From: Vespula vulgaris
Taxonomy: Eukaryota > Arthropoda > Insecta > Hymenoptera > Vespidae
Direction: 5' to 3'
NCBI RefSeq assembly: GCF_905475345.1
Contig: NC_066597.1
Coordinates: 1,916,001-1,980,000, forward strand
Length of the DNA: 64,000 nucleotides
The notes under the pieces: model-generated
What the model was told of the DNA's origin: nothing
What the model saw: only the letters and a program-made list of their open reading frames with translations
Database searches by the model: none
In this document: positions 24,901 to 38,741 of the stretch, piece after piece
Numbering within the stretch: position 1 is the first letter of the stretch
Layout of the letters: every line of letters begins with the position of its first letter
Made by a program: the position numbers and the translations under genes

Positions 24901-27900
24901 TCTCCGTCAAGTAAAAAGAAAATGTATTTCTCATTAGGTAATAAATACAGTAAATGAAAACAGGATCAAGGCACTTGAGAAACAACTTTCGGAGGAAAGG
25001 GAACGTGTTATACAACTTGAACGCGACAGTACGAAATTATTCGAAGCTGAGGAAGAACTTGCTCGTTTACGTAGTAATGCGAGTAATCAAGACAAAAAAG
25101 AATTCGAAGGTATGAATCAATTGCAAAAAGAAAAAGAAAAGAAAAGAAAAATGTCTCATAAAATATATAAATTTCACATAAATTTTACAAATGTATCTTT
25201 TCTACGTAGATTTGCGTAATCACAATGAAAATTTGAAGGAAACGAAAGCCGAATTGGAAAAGCAAGTTAACGAGAAAACCGTTTTAATAGAGGAATATCT
25301 CGTCTCTATGAAAAGTCTTGAAATCAAATTGAACGAGAAGGAAAAAGAATGTGTTTTGAAAGTGGAAGCTGAAAACGATCTGCAAAAGAACTTGGAACGA
25401 GCTAAGGAAGATCTTCAAGAGAAATTAAATTACATCGAAAACATGAGAGAAGAATTTGAAACTAATACGAGTGCTTTGAAGAAGGAATTAAACGAGATGA
25501 AGAAAACTATCGAGGAGGTTAACGAAAGGCACGCGACTGAGAAACAATCGTTGATATCAGAATATGAGAAAATTGTCGAAGATAAGAACAAGCAAATAGA
25601 AATGAAATCGCAACAGTTGGCAACAGAGTCGCAAAAACATTTGGAAAATCAGAGCAACGTTTTGGAAAATTTAAAAGCTGAGAATATGAAACGTATCAAC
25701 GAGTTATCCGAATCGTTTGGTCAACAATTGAATGTTAAAGATACGAAACTTAAGGAGATATCTACGCAATTGAACGAGAAAATTTCAGAAGCTCAAAAAC
25801 TCACCAACGAGTTGTCCGATCAACAGGATTTGTATAATAAAAAGGACAAGGAATTGACTGATACATTGCAAAAACTTGAAGGTAGAATAGAAGAGTTTGA
25901 TAATCTGTATAGAAATTTGTGGTAAACAATTTTGTTAAGAAACCAAATTGATCGAACGTTCGTGTTGCAGAATTAAATTCGCAATTGAAAGCGGCCGAAG
26001 ATAAAAATGTTTTGCTTTCTGATCAACTTCGGACTCGGGAACATGCGGCCGAGGATACGAAGAAAATAATGAAGGAGAAAGAAAAATTGGTAAATGTTAT
26101 TCGTTTTTTGTTTCTACGTTTCTTCGTCCCTTTTTCTACCTTTTTTTTTTTTCTTTTTCTTGTTAATCGTTCGAACGAAAAATATTTTATTATTTATTTT
26201 ATTTGCCTTATTATTTTGTTTTATGTAGGAAGAAGACTTGTCTGTGTTAAGAGCTACGGCAACAGATTCCTCTGCATATTTAGAAAAATTGAACGAAGAA
26301 TTGAAAATAAAAGACAAAGAGCTTATGGAAATTCGAGCTTCCATGACGGCAGAGATCGGAGAATTAAAGAAACAATTTCAAGAAGAAATCGAAGAGAAAT
26401 CCAAATACATCGAAGAGATTAGTTTAGACACGTCGCAGAAATCAATGATAATAAATAAAGTAGAGAAGGAAATTTCTGAATTGAAATCAATCGTCGAAAG
26501 CAAAGACGAAGAGATAAAACATCTAGTAGAAAAGAATTCAGGTGACAAACAATGGAGGAACTTTTACAATTACACGATTATAGTACATATGATTATATTA
26601 ACTGTTGTTTGGTTTTTTAGAATTACAGTATGCTCTTACATTATCCGAGCAAACTAAAACGAATTTGGAAAGTGAACTTCGAGTATTCGAATCTAATATA
26701 GAGAATTTAAATCAACAATTAACAAGGGCTGAAGAGAAGCTAGTAAATGTATCTTCCCAGAAAGAGAAATTGGTTAGTATTAACAAATATTCAATGTATA
26801 TATGCGAGCAAAATATAATGAAATATTATCCATTGAATTTAGGAATTGGATATAGCAAACTTGATAAGTAGTTCTGCGAATTCCTCCGAACAATTAACGA
26901 AATATAACGAGGAGTTGCGGGAAAAAGAAAGAGAAATTGATAAATTACAAGAGAAGGTCTATCAAAGAGAAAATCAATTGACAAGCGCGCAAGGAAGATT
27001 AGAAAGTACGGAAGAAGAACTTAATAAAAATATATCTTCGTTGCAACAATTACGTTTAGAGACGGAGGATGTTAAATCAGAATTAATTAAAGAGAAAAGA
27101 CAGTGCGTTGAATTATCCGAGAAGATAAAAGAACAGGAATCTAAGGAAAAGGATCTTCTCGGTGCAATAGAAACTGCAAAAGCTACGGAAATAACTTTGA
27201 AAGAGAAATGTAAAACGATCTCTGATCTTACCGAACGATTGAACCAAATTGAGGAAGAGAAAGTTATTCTTCGTAAACGGTATGAAACTGCAGAGGAGTC
27301 GTTTAAAAAAGAATCGTCGAGTCTACGAAAGCAATTGGATGATGTCAAGACAGAATTGATTACGTCGCAAGAAGAAATGAAAGCTTTGCAAAAGGCGAAA
27401 GAGCTGATCAAAGTGCGAATCGTTGGTCGATCGAAGAATTAACTGAGAAGCTCACCTCGGAAACGGAAGCTCGATCTAAAATTGAATCTTTAATTTCTGA
27501 AAAGGATTCGAAAATCAAATCGTTAGAAAACGTACTTTCAGATTTACGACGAGAAAAGGAAACTATAACGTTAAATAAAGAAACTATACATCAAGATTTC
27601 ACGAACACATTGAATGCTATGGAAAATACTATAACGGATTTAAATAAAAAATTAGTTGTCGCTACTGGAGACATAGAAACTAAGAGTAACGAATTGGCTG
27701 TTGCACAAGCAGAAGCTGAGCAACGTAAAATACAAATCTCGGAGCTCGCAAAGGAATTAGATTCCTTCAAAGATTCTCAAATACAGTCCAACGATAAATT
27801 GAATGGTTTGGAGGATAAATTAAAGGAAAAGGATAATGAACTTCGTAAAGCTGATGAAAATAAAATTAGTTTAGAAAGTAATTTAAAACAATTAGAAATA

Positions 27901-29625
27901 GAATTGAAGAATGTACAATCCGATGTAGTTACTAAGAATAATTTACTTACTGAATTGAATGAAAAAATAAGAAATATACAGGATACTAAGGAAGATTCTA
28001 TAATTCAATTACAAAATAAGTTGGAAAATGATATTAAGGCTAAAGAATCTGTATTAGATATTAGTAAGAAGCGTAATAATGAATTAGAAAAAGAAAAAGA
28101 GTCGCTTGAAAAACTTCTTGCAAAACAAACTGCTGATTTAAATGCGAATGAAGTAACTATAAATAATTTAAAGGAACAATTAAAAACTTTACAAGATAGG
28201 CAAGAACAACAAACGAAAGCTGAAGATGATTCTAAGAAAGAAGAAGTTAAAGTTATGTTGAACGAGATAGAGGAAATGCATAAACAACAAAAAAATTTAT
28301 TAATTACGAAGGATTCTCTCGAAAAATTAATTAAGGAACAAGATAGTAAAATTGATATGTTAACAAATACTATTAAAAGTAAGGAGAAGGAAGCCGAAAA
28401 AAATACGCAAAATCTCATTGAAAAATTAAATATTGTCACGACAGAAGCAGCACAATTGAAAGAAGTACAAAGTCGTCTGTATGTACTTAAACAACAAAAA
28501 AAACAAACAAAAAATACTTTTCGTTCCTGTCTGTTCTTCTTTTTTTTTTTTTACTTATTTTTTTTCTTTAAATTGCACCTTTCATTTCTATCTTTTTCCA
28601 GGGAGAAGGAAAATAAACAGATTACTTCAAAATTATCTGAGGCTACGAATCAATTGAAATTATCACGTGAAAACATAAAAAATAATTTTGATGTAGGTTT
28701 CTATATTTTTTCCTTTTTCTTTTAATGTTAAATAATTTCATGTAGTTACGATATTTGTATTCTACGAAATAATAATATATAAATCAAACATTTTTTAGGC
28801 AGCTGGAGGTGATATGAATCAAGAAATGGGTATATTACTTTATTACTTAATAATTAATCGATATAATATTCATAAGGATAGTTATTAACGTTATATAATT
28901 TAATTTTATAGATAAAGACATTGATGTGATAAGATTAAAAGAAGAAAACGAGACGGTTAAAAGTCAGATCGATTTTTTAAATTCTGTAATAGTGGATATG
29001 CAGAGAAAAAATGAAACTCTCTTGTGTAAAATAGAAGTTTTAGAGATGGGTGTACCCGCAAATGAAGCAGACGATTACAATCGGTTTGTATCTTTTTTTT
29101 TTTATATAATAATCGCACGAAATAAAAATGATAATTATTTTTTAATACAGACATATGAAATAATAAAAATTTGTTATATAGGAGTACATTAGAAAAACGA
29201 AATAAAGCACCTCGTATGTTCTGTGATATTTGCGATCAATTTGATTTACACGAGACAGAGGATTGCCCGCGTCAAGCACAAGATTTTTCAGAACCTGAAA
29301 AGATTATAAAATCTCCGAAGAAACCATCTTTGGAGAGACCGTACTGTGAGAATTGCGAAAGTAAGAATATTATTTTATTTAACTTTTTTTTTTTTTAATA
29401 ACATGTCCAAGTCAAATAATGCATGCTTAAAAAAAAACTCCTAAATTCAGTAAATGTCTGGAAAATAATTGTATCCTTGAAGAAATGATTAGTATTGATT
29501 TTAAACCGTATTTGATACATACATTTTTTTTTTTTTTTTAACATATTTAACATAATTCATTTCTTAATTGTTTTACAGCCTTTGGACACGACACACGTGA
29601 TTGCGATGATACAGAAACATATTAA
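12394..29625 (+). CDS. CLIP-190: CLIP-190 (CLIP-170/restin), microtubule plus-end tracking protein
   Basis: It binds growing microtubule plus ends through CAP-Gly domains and dimerises by a long coiled coil. Exons: 12394-12508, 18049-18201, 18398-18586, 19390-19591, 20056-20272, 20998-21042, 22584-22724, 22873-23037, 24938-25109, 25210-25881, 25971-26089, 26229-26541, 26621-26772, 26843-28478, 28602-28692, 28799-28829, 28912-29083, 29182-29360 and 29579-29625, about 1,600 residues. The N-terminus is basic and Pro/Ser-rich (MTEAKPSGIRPPSK). CAP-Gly 1 contains GETQFAPGDWAGVVLDEP and GKNDGSV. CAP-Gly 2 contains GATEFAPGEWCGVELDDP and GKNDGSV. Serine-rich linkers and a heptad-rich coiled coil of about 1,150 residues follow. 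The C-terminus has two CCHC zinc knuckles (CDICDQFDLHETEDC and CENCETFGHDTRDC) and ends DTETY. One large exon has a frame break near 27395 (separate entry). Confidence 0.9.
12509..17589 (+). other. Large first intron of CLIP-190
   Basis: About 5 kb without a recognised coding exon. It holds many simple repeats: CT near 14850-14875 and 14962-15000, AAT at 15788-15842 and TCATTA/TTA at 15984-16089. Less repetitive patches lie at 13145-13290, 14430-14600 and 15580-15700. They could be alternative 5' UTR exons or intronic enhancers, but nothing identifies them. Confidence 0.4.
15788..16089. repeat. AAT tract, then TCATTA and TTA tracts
   Basis: An AAT run at 15788-15842 is followed after about 140 bases by TCATTA units (15984-16014) that pass into about 25 TTA units ending at 16089. 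All lie inside the first CLIP-190 intron. Confidence 0.95.
17590..17653 (+). CDS. CLIP-190: CLIP-190 alternative first coding exon
   Basis: This 64-base open segment begins ATG GAT CAT CTC (MDHLWETHGRKLSEAGLRRG) and ends TCA G|GTAGGT. The donor has the same phase as the 12508 donor, so both splice to the CAP-Gly 1 exon at 18049 and read on as TSVVLTEDTDSF. An acceptor-like gtcgtttttag lies about 40 bases upstream, suggesting a preceding UTR exon. This gives a second N-terminus, non-basic where the 12394 version is proline-rich. An in-frame ATG at 17557 would lengthen it by 11 residues. Support is phase plus codon content only. Confidence 0.65.
17827..17881. repeat. ATT trinucleotide repeat
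   Basis: About 18 ATT units downstream of the alternative CLIP-190 first exon. Confidence 0.95.
18265..18367. repeat. GAC-to-GAT trinucleotide repeat inside the CAP-Gly 1 intron
   Basis: About eight GAC units pass into more than twenty GAT units, filling most of the short intron between the two CAP-Gly 1 exons. Confidence 0.95.
19079..19121. repeat. TA dinucleotide repeat
   Basis: About 21 TA units in a CLIP-190 intron. Confidence 0.95.
21916..21994. repeat. CT dinucleotide repeat
   Basis: Nearly 40 uninterrupted CT units in a CLIP-190 intron, one of the longest perfect dinucleotide runs in the window. Confidence 0.97.
23739..23759 (+). CDS. CLIP-190: CLIP-190 candidate 21-base microexon
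   Basis: Between the coding exons ending at 23037 and starting at 24938 lies ttattttcag|AAAGAGAGAAGTGATCAAAGT|GTGAGT in essence. It has a good acceptor, 21 bases encoding KERSDQS, and a near-consensus donor. Both flanking exons are phase 0, so inclusion keeps the frame. It is probably a cassette exon in the first coiled-coil region. Short length makes chance occurrence possible. Confidence 0.45.
24358..24393 (+). CDS. CLIP-190: CLIP-190 candidate 36-base cassette exon
   Basis: In the same intron an acceptor (atatattag) is followed by 36 open bases encoding SVEDRRYRRHRK and then a GTAATG donor. It is a multiple of three and phase 0, so it could be included with or without the 21-base microexon. 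It would add a strongly basic patch to the coiled coil. The acceptor lacks a strong pyrimidine tract, so confidence is low. Confidence 0.3.
26843..28478 (+). CDS. CLIP-190: CLIP-190 coiled-coil exon with an internal reading-frame break
   Basis: This is the largest coiled-coil exon. It opens in phase 0 (ELDIANLISSSA). That frame runs to EEMKALQKAKE and then reaches a TAA at 27440-27442. Coiled-coil coding resumes in another frame as ERADQSANRWSIEELTEKLTSE and continues to the 28478 donor. The two frames meet at about 27390-27403. The exon length is one base short of what the flanking splice phases need, so the break is a single-base loss (or a two-base gain). There is no room for an ordinary intron. 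A sequencing or assembly indel is the simplest explanation. Confidence 0.75.
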
Positions 29626-30837
29626 CGTCATATTGTTATCTGTAGTTCTATTTACAATGCTTGCCAGAAATCCTAATTATAAAGAAATTTGTTGAAGTTT
29701 GCAGAGTATATTTTTGTATCGGAGAAGTACAATCAGGTCCTAATGTGAGCATGTCTTCCTTCGTAGGGTAAATATTTCTGCACAAGTCGATGCATTCGAA
29801 AAAAAAAAAAAAAGAAATGCATCTTTTCCTTCCTGCTGTCATAAGTACAATGTATGTAGATTTACAAAGATGAGATGCAGCTACTCATTTTTTATTTATA
29901 TTAATTACACGCTTATTATCAGGGCATAGTAAAAATTATTTTTAAAGACATGTTAACGTACTGGTCCTGAAGGCAAAAAGACACGTGTCTAGATGAGCTA
30001 GTAAATAATTCATGTTGGTTGGATATGAAGGGAACAGTTGTAATTATGTACATAGATATTTATATCAATCGATGCATCTCCTATTTAATATTTATTACGT
30101 ACAAAATGTGCGCAATACTCTAATAAGTAGTTCCTCTATTATATATTTGGCACAATTATTTTGTTTCTAATAATATACATACGTATTTGGTATGAAATAT
30201 ATTTTATCTTAATAGACTATTTATAATACGTTAATCTAAGTTACAAATTGAAATCGGTTGTCTAAGTTTATGTGTTGGTCTCTTGATTACAAAATTAATT
30301 TATAGTATCGGATAAAATATGCTTTTATCTATTCGCATAATTTGCTTGTTGCTTTTTTGTACCTGACAGATAAAGGTTCCAACGTTGATTATCCAGTTTT
30401 TATTGCAAGTTGATGAAATAATTCAAATATTTAAGTCTCATAAAAATTGAACATTTTAATACACAAAAAAAAACAATTATTGTCTCAAACTATTGTCATC
30501 CTATTTATACATATATATGAATTTATAAACTTGTCATAACGTTTGTGTAAAATAAATCGAAGGAAGTACTTTGTAAAAACCTAAAGAATAAAATTAATAC
30601 AGAAATGCAGAAAATATTCAATAATGAAATTTACTCAAATGTAGTTGTAAATTTTGTATTTAAGTAAGATCACAGAAACTTTTTTTGAAGTTAGATATCT
30701 ACTTGCATCAGGTGCTCAATTGTGTAAAGATCTTGCAATTATAAGAAATTAGTCTAGATTGAATTGAGACATATATATATATATATATACATATACACAT
30801 ATTCATTTATTAAAACCTATAACGAATATCGAATCCA
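29626..30837. other. Convergent intergenic region between CLIP-190 and RPB11
   Basis: This holds the CLIP-190 3' UTR and the RPB11 3' UTR. AATAAA-like signals for the plus strand occur near 30550 and 30587. For the minus strand tttatt near 30806 lies only about 30 bases past the RPB11 stop, implying a short 3' UTR. A TA run is at 30770-30788. No coding sequence is recognised. Confidence 0.45.
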
Positions 30838-31863
<1,026 letters not shown>

Positions 31864-34012
31864 ATGGCGGGTGAAGGTTCTACGGCCGTGAATCCAAATT
31901 GCGAGATTGTTCGCGGTCAAACGTTCGAAGTTGGTCCGCGTTATACAAATTTATCGTATATGGGCGAGGGTGCATACGGAATGGTCGTGTAAGTGTCATC
32001 GTTTGTAATTCGCTGTCATCCGCGGCGAGTTTCGTCGGTATGTCCGCTTTGCGTGACAGACAACGAGATAAACAATTAAAAATCTCATTGTTAAGGAAAT
32101 CGCGTATTGTAGAAACAATTCATTTGCGCTCGTAATATTGTATAAGATTTAGACAAACGGGAATGATTTTTTCGATCGTAATTACGTGCTTTTTAGCGGT
32201 GCTTATTGTTACTTTTTGGCGCCACTTTTAAATGCACGTCACACCCCTTTCTTTTTACCTCTATTTCTCGAGGTTACGCGTCAAGGCGATAAAAAAGATT
32301 ATCGTTTTCTGTTTGAATTGCTTATCGAATCACTTATCGCTTTTATTATCGTATATATACGTTGTAAGATTACTAAGTACTATTTGTAGCGATCGCAAAA
32401 GTCTCTGTAATCGAACATAATGTAATCTGACGGAGATCCGAACGTTGTTAAAGAACGACCGAGGATTGATAAACCGATCAATTTTCATTGATTTCTTCGT
32501 TATTTTTAATATGTTGCTTTATCAACAACCGTTTTAACAATCGCTTTGTTCAATTGATATTTTTCTTTGTTACACAAAAATGATGTTCTCTTTGCAGATC
32601 CGCTTATGATAATGTAACAAAAACAAAAGTAGCTATTAAGAAAATTTCTCCCTTTGAACATCAAACTTATAGCCAAAGAACTTTAAGAGAGATTAAAATT
32701 TTGACAAGGTTTAAACACGAGAATGTAAGTTTACTAGGACAAAATTTCATATTCTTTCTGTTTCCTATGCCTAAAGGGATATCGTTCATTTCTATAATTC
32801 TAATGATAATTTAATAGTCCCTTCCCTTTACTTCAGATAATAGATATAAGAGATATATTAAGGGCACCTACCATAGAGCAAATGAAAGATGTGTATATTG
32901 TTCAGTGTCTGATGGAAACTGATTTATACAAGCTTCTCAAAACGCAAGTGAGTTCATTATACAAACGTAGAAAGAATAACAAATAAATAACTTGCATTAA
33001 TATTTCTTATATCACGGCGTTACTTTCAGGCTATTAGTAACGATCACATATGTTATTTTCTCTATCAAATACTTCGAGGATTAAAGTACATTCATTCTGC
33101 AAACGTTTTGCATAGAGATCTCAAACCAAGCAATTTACTTTTGAATACCACCTGTGACCTTAAAATTTGTGACTTTGGTCTGGCTAGAGTCGCAGATCCA
33201 GAGCACAATCATGCTGGATTTCTTACAGAGTATGTTGCTACAAGATGGTACAGAGCGCCAGAGATAATGCTTAATTCTAAGGTAAACCAATCGCAAATTG
33301 AAAGGATAAATAATATCTTTGAAGTTTCCATTTCTTCATATCGTTATATTTTGTTCCTATTTGCAGGGATATACAAAATCTATAGATATTTGGTCGGTAG
33401 GTTGTATTCTCGCTGAAATGTTATCGCGAAGAGCAATATTTCCCGGTAAACATTACTTGGATCAGCTTAATCATATTCTTGGTGTAATTGGATCCCCATC
33501 CGAAGAAGATTTAGAATGCGTCATAAATGAGAAAGTAATTGAAATATAATCTCCCACAATGTATTTCTTATACTTTCATTTATATTCAAAATTGGATTTT
33601 ATAATTATAGGCACGTAATTATCTTGAATCATTACCATTCAAGCCAAAGGTACCATGGACAAGTTTGTTTCCAAAGGCTGATCCAAGAGCTTTAGATTTG
33701 TTGGATAAAATGCTTACATTTAATCCTAATAAACGGATCGTAGTTGATGAAGCATTAGCACATCCGTATTTGGAACAGTACTATGATCCATCTGATGAGG
33801 TATATATATATATGTTATTATTTTAAATCTCAAAGTTTCACGATTAGAGTTACGATATTTACGGACATTATCCCTTTTCTAAGCCTGTCGCAGAGGAACC
33901 ATTTAAATTTGATATGGAGTTGGATGATCTTCCAAAAGAGATTTTAAAGAAGTATATATTTGAGGAAACATTATTATTTCAGAAAAATCATCAACAACAA
34001 AACGCGATTTAG
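31864..34012 (+). CDS. rl: ERK MAP kinase (rolled/MAPK1)
   Basis: ERK is the terminal Ser/Thr kinase of the Ras-Raf-MEK cascade. Seven exons: 31864-31988, 32598-32724, 32837-32947, 33030-33281, 33367-33534, 33611-33799 and 33884-34012. All phases agree and the product is 366 residues, close to other insect ERKs. The glycine loop is GEGAYGMVVSAYD and the ATP lysine is Lys56 (VAIKKISPF). The catalytic loop is HRDLKPSN (149-156) and DFG is at 169-171. The activation motif is Thr187-Glu-Tyr189. The WYRAPE and WSVGCILAEM motifs are intact, as is the common-docking region near YDPSDEPVAEEPF. The start codon context is AAAATGGCG. It shares a promoter interval with RPB11. Confidence 0.98.
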
Positions 34013-36262
34013 TTTACTGGTAATAGGAAAAAAATATTTATTCGATAATTTAAATACGTTTATATAACTGTGCATTTCAAGCTAGTACCAACGATTTCAG
34101 CTACAAACTACAAGTCCACAGGATGACCAAAAAAGAGGATAGAAAGGTGTGATAAAGAAGTAATAGAAATATACTTCCCACAGCTAATCAGCTGTCTGTC
34201 TAACGACTAAGAGAAACAGGAACAAGGAAATTGGTTAAAGGTTAGTCCTGCAGTTAACAATCAATCATTCGGGCAACGAGAGTTAGCCGTTATGCCCAAA
34301 CATACACTTGTACATTCACACGTCTCTACCGGAAAAAAAAGGAAAAGAAAAAAACAAAAAAAAAAGAAAAAATAATACAGTGTTTTTTTTGTTACATGGA
34401 ACGTATATATATATATATATAATTTTAATTTGTATAATAAGTTTTATTTATCCCTAATTATACACACATTATGCTAATTAACGATTTATTGTTAATCATC
34501 GTCATTACACTGTCTGTGATCTAATTACCGAGTAAATGAAGCGGTTGATGTGTTTGTGTGCGATGTTTGGAGATAAGATAAAATAATGAAATAATGCAAT
34601 TGATCAATTGACGATTGTTCATTGAGACTTCGAAAATGGTTACGTACTTTATTCGAATAAATCAATTCGAATACACGATTATACATAGAACTCTCACAGT
34701 CTTTTTTTTTCCTTTTTTTTTTTTTTTTTTTTAAAGCGTTACGCGAAGCAATTTAATTAACTGTTATTGGCCGATTGTAGCTCTCTTTCACTGTTAAAAA
34801 AAGAAAAAAAAAAGAAAAAAGAAAGAAAAAAAAAAGAAAAAAAAAGATAAGATCAAGATTAATCCAGCATTTTCGAAGTAATAACTTGCAGAATTCCGAA
34901 ATGGTGTATGATTATATATATATATTCCGATAAAGACGATTCATTTCTACGAAGATATTTTCTTTTATTGTTTTTATTTGATTTTTATTTTGATCTTTAT
35001 TTTGACTTTTATTTTTCTTCTTCTTCTTTTTATTATTATTATTTTTCTTTTTTTTTTCTTTTTTTTTTCCCCGCCTCTTAAATATTTTCAATCACATCAG
35101 ATTTTTCAAGTTGATAGAAACGTCAAGGATACTGCCATTTTTGCATGCGCGATGATTATTTGAAGCCTGGGATTACTTGATTAGATACTACACATAGAAA
35201 TGTTTGATTTAATCAAAATAAATAAATAAATAAAAGAATAATTCCATATAGTCGTCGTATTCGTAGATATGATACGATAGTAAAAACGTCGAATGCGTTT
35301 TACCTTCCATGATTCTCATTTAGAGATTAGACGGATTAGAGAAGAGGAAGTTGTTTCTTATGCTTCAAATACTCATTTAATTTACAAGCAAAGTTGTTAA
35401 AGCATCCTTGAAGTTGATCTTTTATAACGCCCCTTTACTTATATTTCTTTTTTCTTTTTTTTTTTTCTTTCTTTCCTCTTATTAACGTTACATCGAATGT
35501 ATAATAATTAAAATATATTCGATGCCATTTAAAACGATTCGCATAGTTTTTAATAAACGTTTAAACTGAATTTGTTTCTTCGAGCGAGTAGAACACGTGA
35601 TGTAAGATTGAATTAATTTACTTGATTAACAAAGCAAACGACGACAACAATCATATGAAGGAAAAAAAAAAACACAAAGAAAATAGTGAGTCACACACGT
35701 TCTACGTAAAAATAGAAAAAAAAAAAGGCGCGTCGTCCGCGATGAAGAATTTTTTTTTTTTGTGGTCGTTGGAAGGAGTAACCAGAGAGATAAATATATG
35801 TGATACGCCATGTGTATGTATGTATGTGTGTGTATGTATATATATACGTACATACAGGCACATATATACACATGTAACATATATATTTGAAAGGAAACCA
35901 AAAGTGAGAAGGAAACAAAAACGATAACCGAATGACACAAGGTCATTATTTTCGTAAAAATTAGTTTTACGAAGAAATAATTAAAGAAAAAAGAAAAAAA
36001 AGAAATACCTCGTTAAAGAGATTGATTATACGAGCGAACAAGAATACATAAGTATCGAAATATTTTCTTCGTTATTCATTTATTTAGAAATAATTAATTG
36101 ATTTGTGAGAAATTAAGTAAAAAGAGAAAAAAGTCGCCGATGAAATTACTCAAAGAAAAAAAGAAAGAAAAAAAGAAGACGAAGAAGAAGGGAGAAGTAC
36201 TTTGTTTTATCTTTCCAAGAAAATCGATAAAAATATTTGAGAAAATATAATCGAGTGTGTGT

Positions 36263-36265
<3 letters not shown>

Positions 36266-36307
<42 letters not shown>
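36266..36307. repeat. TA dinucleotide repeat
   Basis: About 20 TA units in the ERK-JNK interval. Confidence 0.95.
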
Positions 36308-36312
<5 letters not shown>

Positions 36313-38741
36313 AAAGAAAAAGAAAAGATCAGGATTGAAATTGGATTTTATATATTGAAGTAGTACGATACTTCACGGAGCAAATGTAAATCGGATTATA
36401 CGAATATAATCTTTTAATTTACATTGAATGGTTTTGCTCGTTACGTTTGTTTGAGTTTCACGAAAAGAAATTTGACAAACATTGACGACAACGTCGAAGA
36501 CGAAGACGACTAAAACACTTTTAAAACGTGAATTTATTTTTGATAGAGTGACGCTCGTATAAAAGGAAAGTCAGTCAGTCGATACGGCCTTGTATCGACG
36601 ATTAAAACGCTTCTGAAGAGGAGAAAAAAGATAGATAAATAAAGAAAGAGAGAGAGAGAGAAAGAGAGAGGCAAGAAAACAAAATAAAACAAAAAAAAAA
36701 AAGAGGATGTGAAGAGTAAAAAGACGAAGTTTGTTAACTTGTTAACAGCTTTCAAGAAAACAAAGAGAAGAAGAAGAAGAAGAAGAAGAGAAAGAAAAAT
36801 AAAAAAGAATTGCGAAAGATAGAAAAACGTGATACGACCACGTGCACAAAGTTCTTTTCATCGGACAAAAATATAACGGCAATTTGAAATAGCATATTAT
36901 GCTTATCGTTATAGCGTTACAACGATGATGAAAAAAGGAAAAAAAAAAGAAATGAAAAAAAGAACAAATTTGTTATGGAAAAAAAATATTCGTATATCTC
37001 TTTTACATTGTTCGCGCTCGCTCGTTTTGCTTTTATGTAATTCTTTTCTCTCTCTCTCTCTCTCTTTTCTTTTTTATCTTTTTTTTTTTTTTTTTAATTT
37101 CTTTTTACGTCTCTCTATCTATGGAAAATAATAAGCGTTGCGTTATATGAAAGGAGAAGTTATGCGAGGTAAACATTTTTTTGACACGTGTTTAATACGA
37201 AAATAAACAAACAAACAAAAATTATGTTTAAAGTTCTATTAAAAGATGAAAGGAAAAAGATTTTTTTTCTTTCTTTCTTTCTTTCTTACTTTCTTCTTTT
37301 TTTTTTTTAATTTCTTTTACCTTTTTTTCTTTTTTATCATCATCGAGAATTATCTTTTCTCTCTTTCTCTCTCAATCTCTCTCTTTTTCAATTTATCGAT
37401 TAAATTCAATCGAGCATATGCATTGCACGGTCAGGACAGATGATGAACGTGTCTTTTTTTATACTTGGCAATACTAGCTTTGTCCTTGAGAGGAAAAACA
37501 ACGCGAACGAACGCTGACGAATGACGATTATTAGTTATTTATTTTATTTTATTGTATTATTATGTTTGTTAATTTTTACTTTTCCTTTTTTATTTTTTTC
37601 GTTCAAACGAACCTCGCTTCCTTCCCGTTTCTCGAAACGCTTTGAAGAAGAAAAAGAAAAGGGGGAAATTAATTTTAATTGATCAACGTGACCGTTTTCA
37701 GGAAGAAAAGAAGTAATAGAAAGAAGTGAAAAATCTGATGATGATAATAATGATAATGATAATAATAATAACAACAACAATAATAATAATTATTATTATT
37801 ATGATTATATGTAAACAAAAAATAAAAAAACGAAAAATAAAAATAAAAAGAGCAAAAAAAGAAACTGAAAATAAAAGAGTTAAGGCGAATTCGATTATAA
37901 ATCTCTCTCTTGATAAATAATAAATTTCTTCTCTATTTAGATAAGACCGTTTCCCTTTTCTCAGCTTTTATCGTTTCAATCGATGTTTCGATCTTATAAT
38001 ATGCGCGGGCGGATATCAAACGTCAGCCATTTTCGATTAAATGAAATAAATGAAAACGAAAAAAAGATTAAAAAAAAAAAAAAAGAAAAAGAAGACAAAA
38101 AATATAGGTGTGGTAAATTTTCGGGTCTAAATTACGTATTAAAAAAAAAAAAAAAAAAAAATAAAAAAGAAAAAAAAGAAAAAAGGAAAGAAAAAACCAA
38201 GAAAAAAAAAGTATAAATTAAAAGAAGAAAAAGATGGGATAAGAGATGTCAAAATAAATAAAAAAAAAAAAAAAAAGAATATAAATGAAAATGAGGATCG
38301 GTTTTTTGCTCGAAATCTTGACGTCATTTAAATAGCGAGAAAGATCGTTCTTAACATGCATACATACATACGTACATACATTCGAACATGTTCCGGTGTT
38401 ATTATCATTATCGATCGTGTTATCTAGATGGTACAAATCATACGAAGAAAGTAGAACGTTCTTCTTCATTTTCTAATCATTCGATAAACTCGATTATGAA
38501 AATGAAGAAGGTAAGAGAGAGAAAGGAAAGAAAATTTAAAAAAAGAAAGAGTAGAAAAAGCAAGGAAAGAAAGAGAACTAAAAATTACAAAAATAAAAAA
38601 TAAAAATAATAATAATAATAATCTACAATGCTCCAGGTTTCTCATATCACAACGTTCTGTAAGGGAGAATCAGAGAATTTCAATCGTATGTAAAGCTAAA
38701 TCGTATCTTTTAAATTAAGAGTGCGAGATGAGTGACTGCGT

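Noticed and set aside
26974..28439. Serine-rich minus-strand frames opposite CLIP-190
   Set aside because: They are reverse reads of coiled-coil codons; Ser/Phe-rich antisense frames are expected there.
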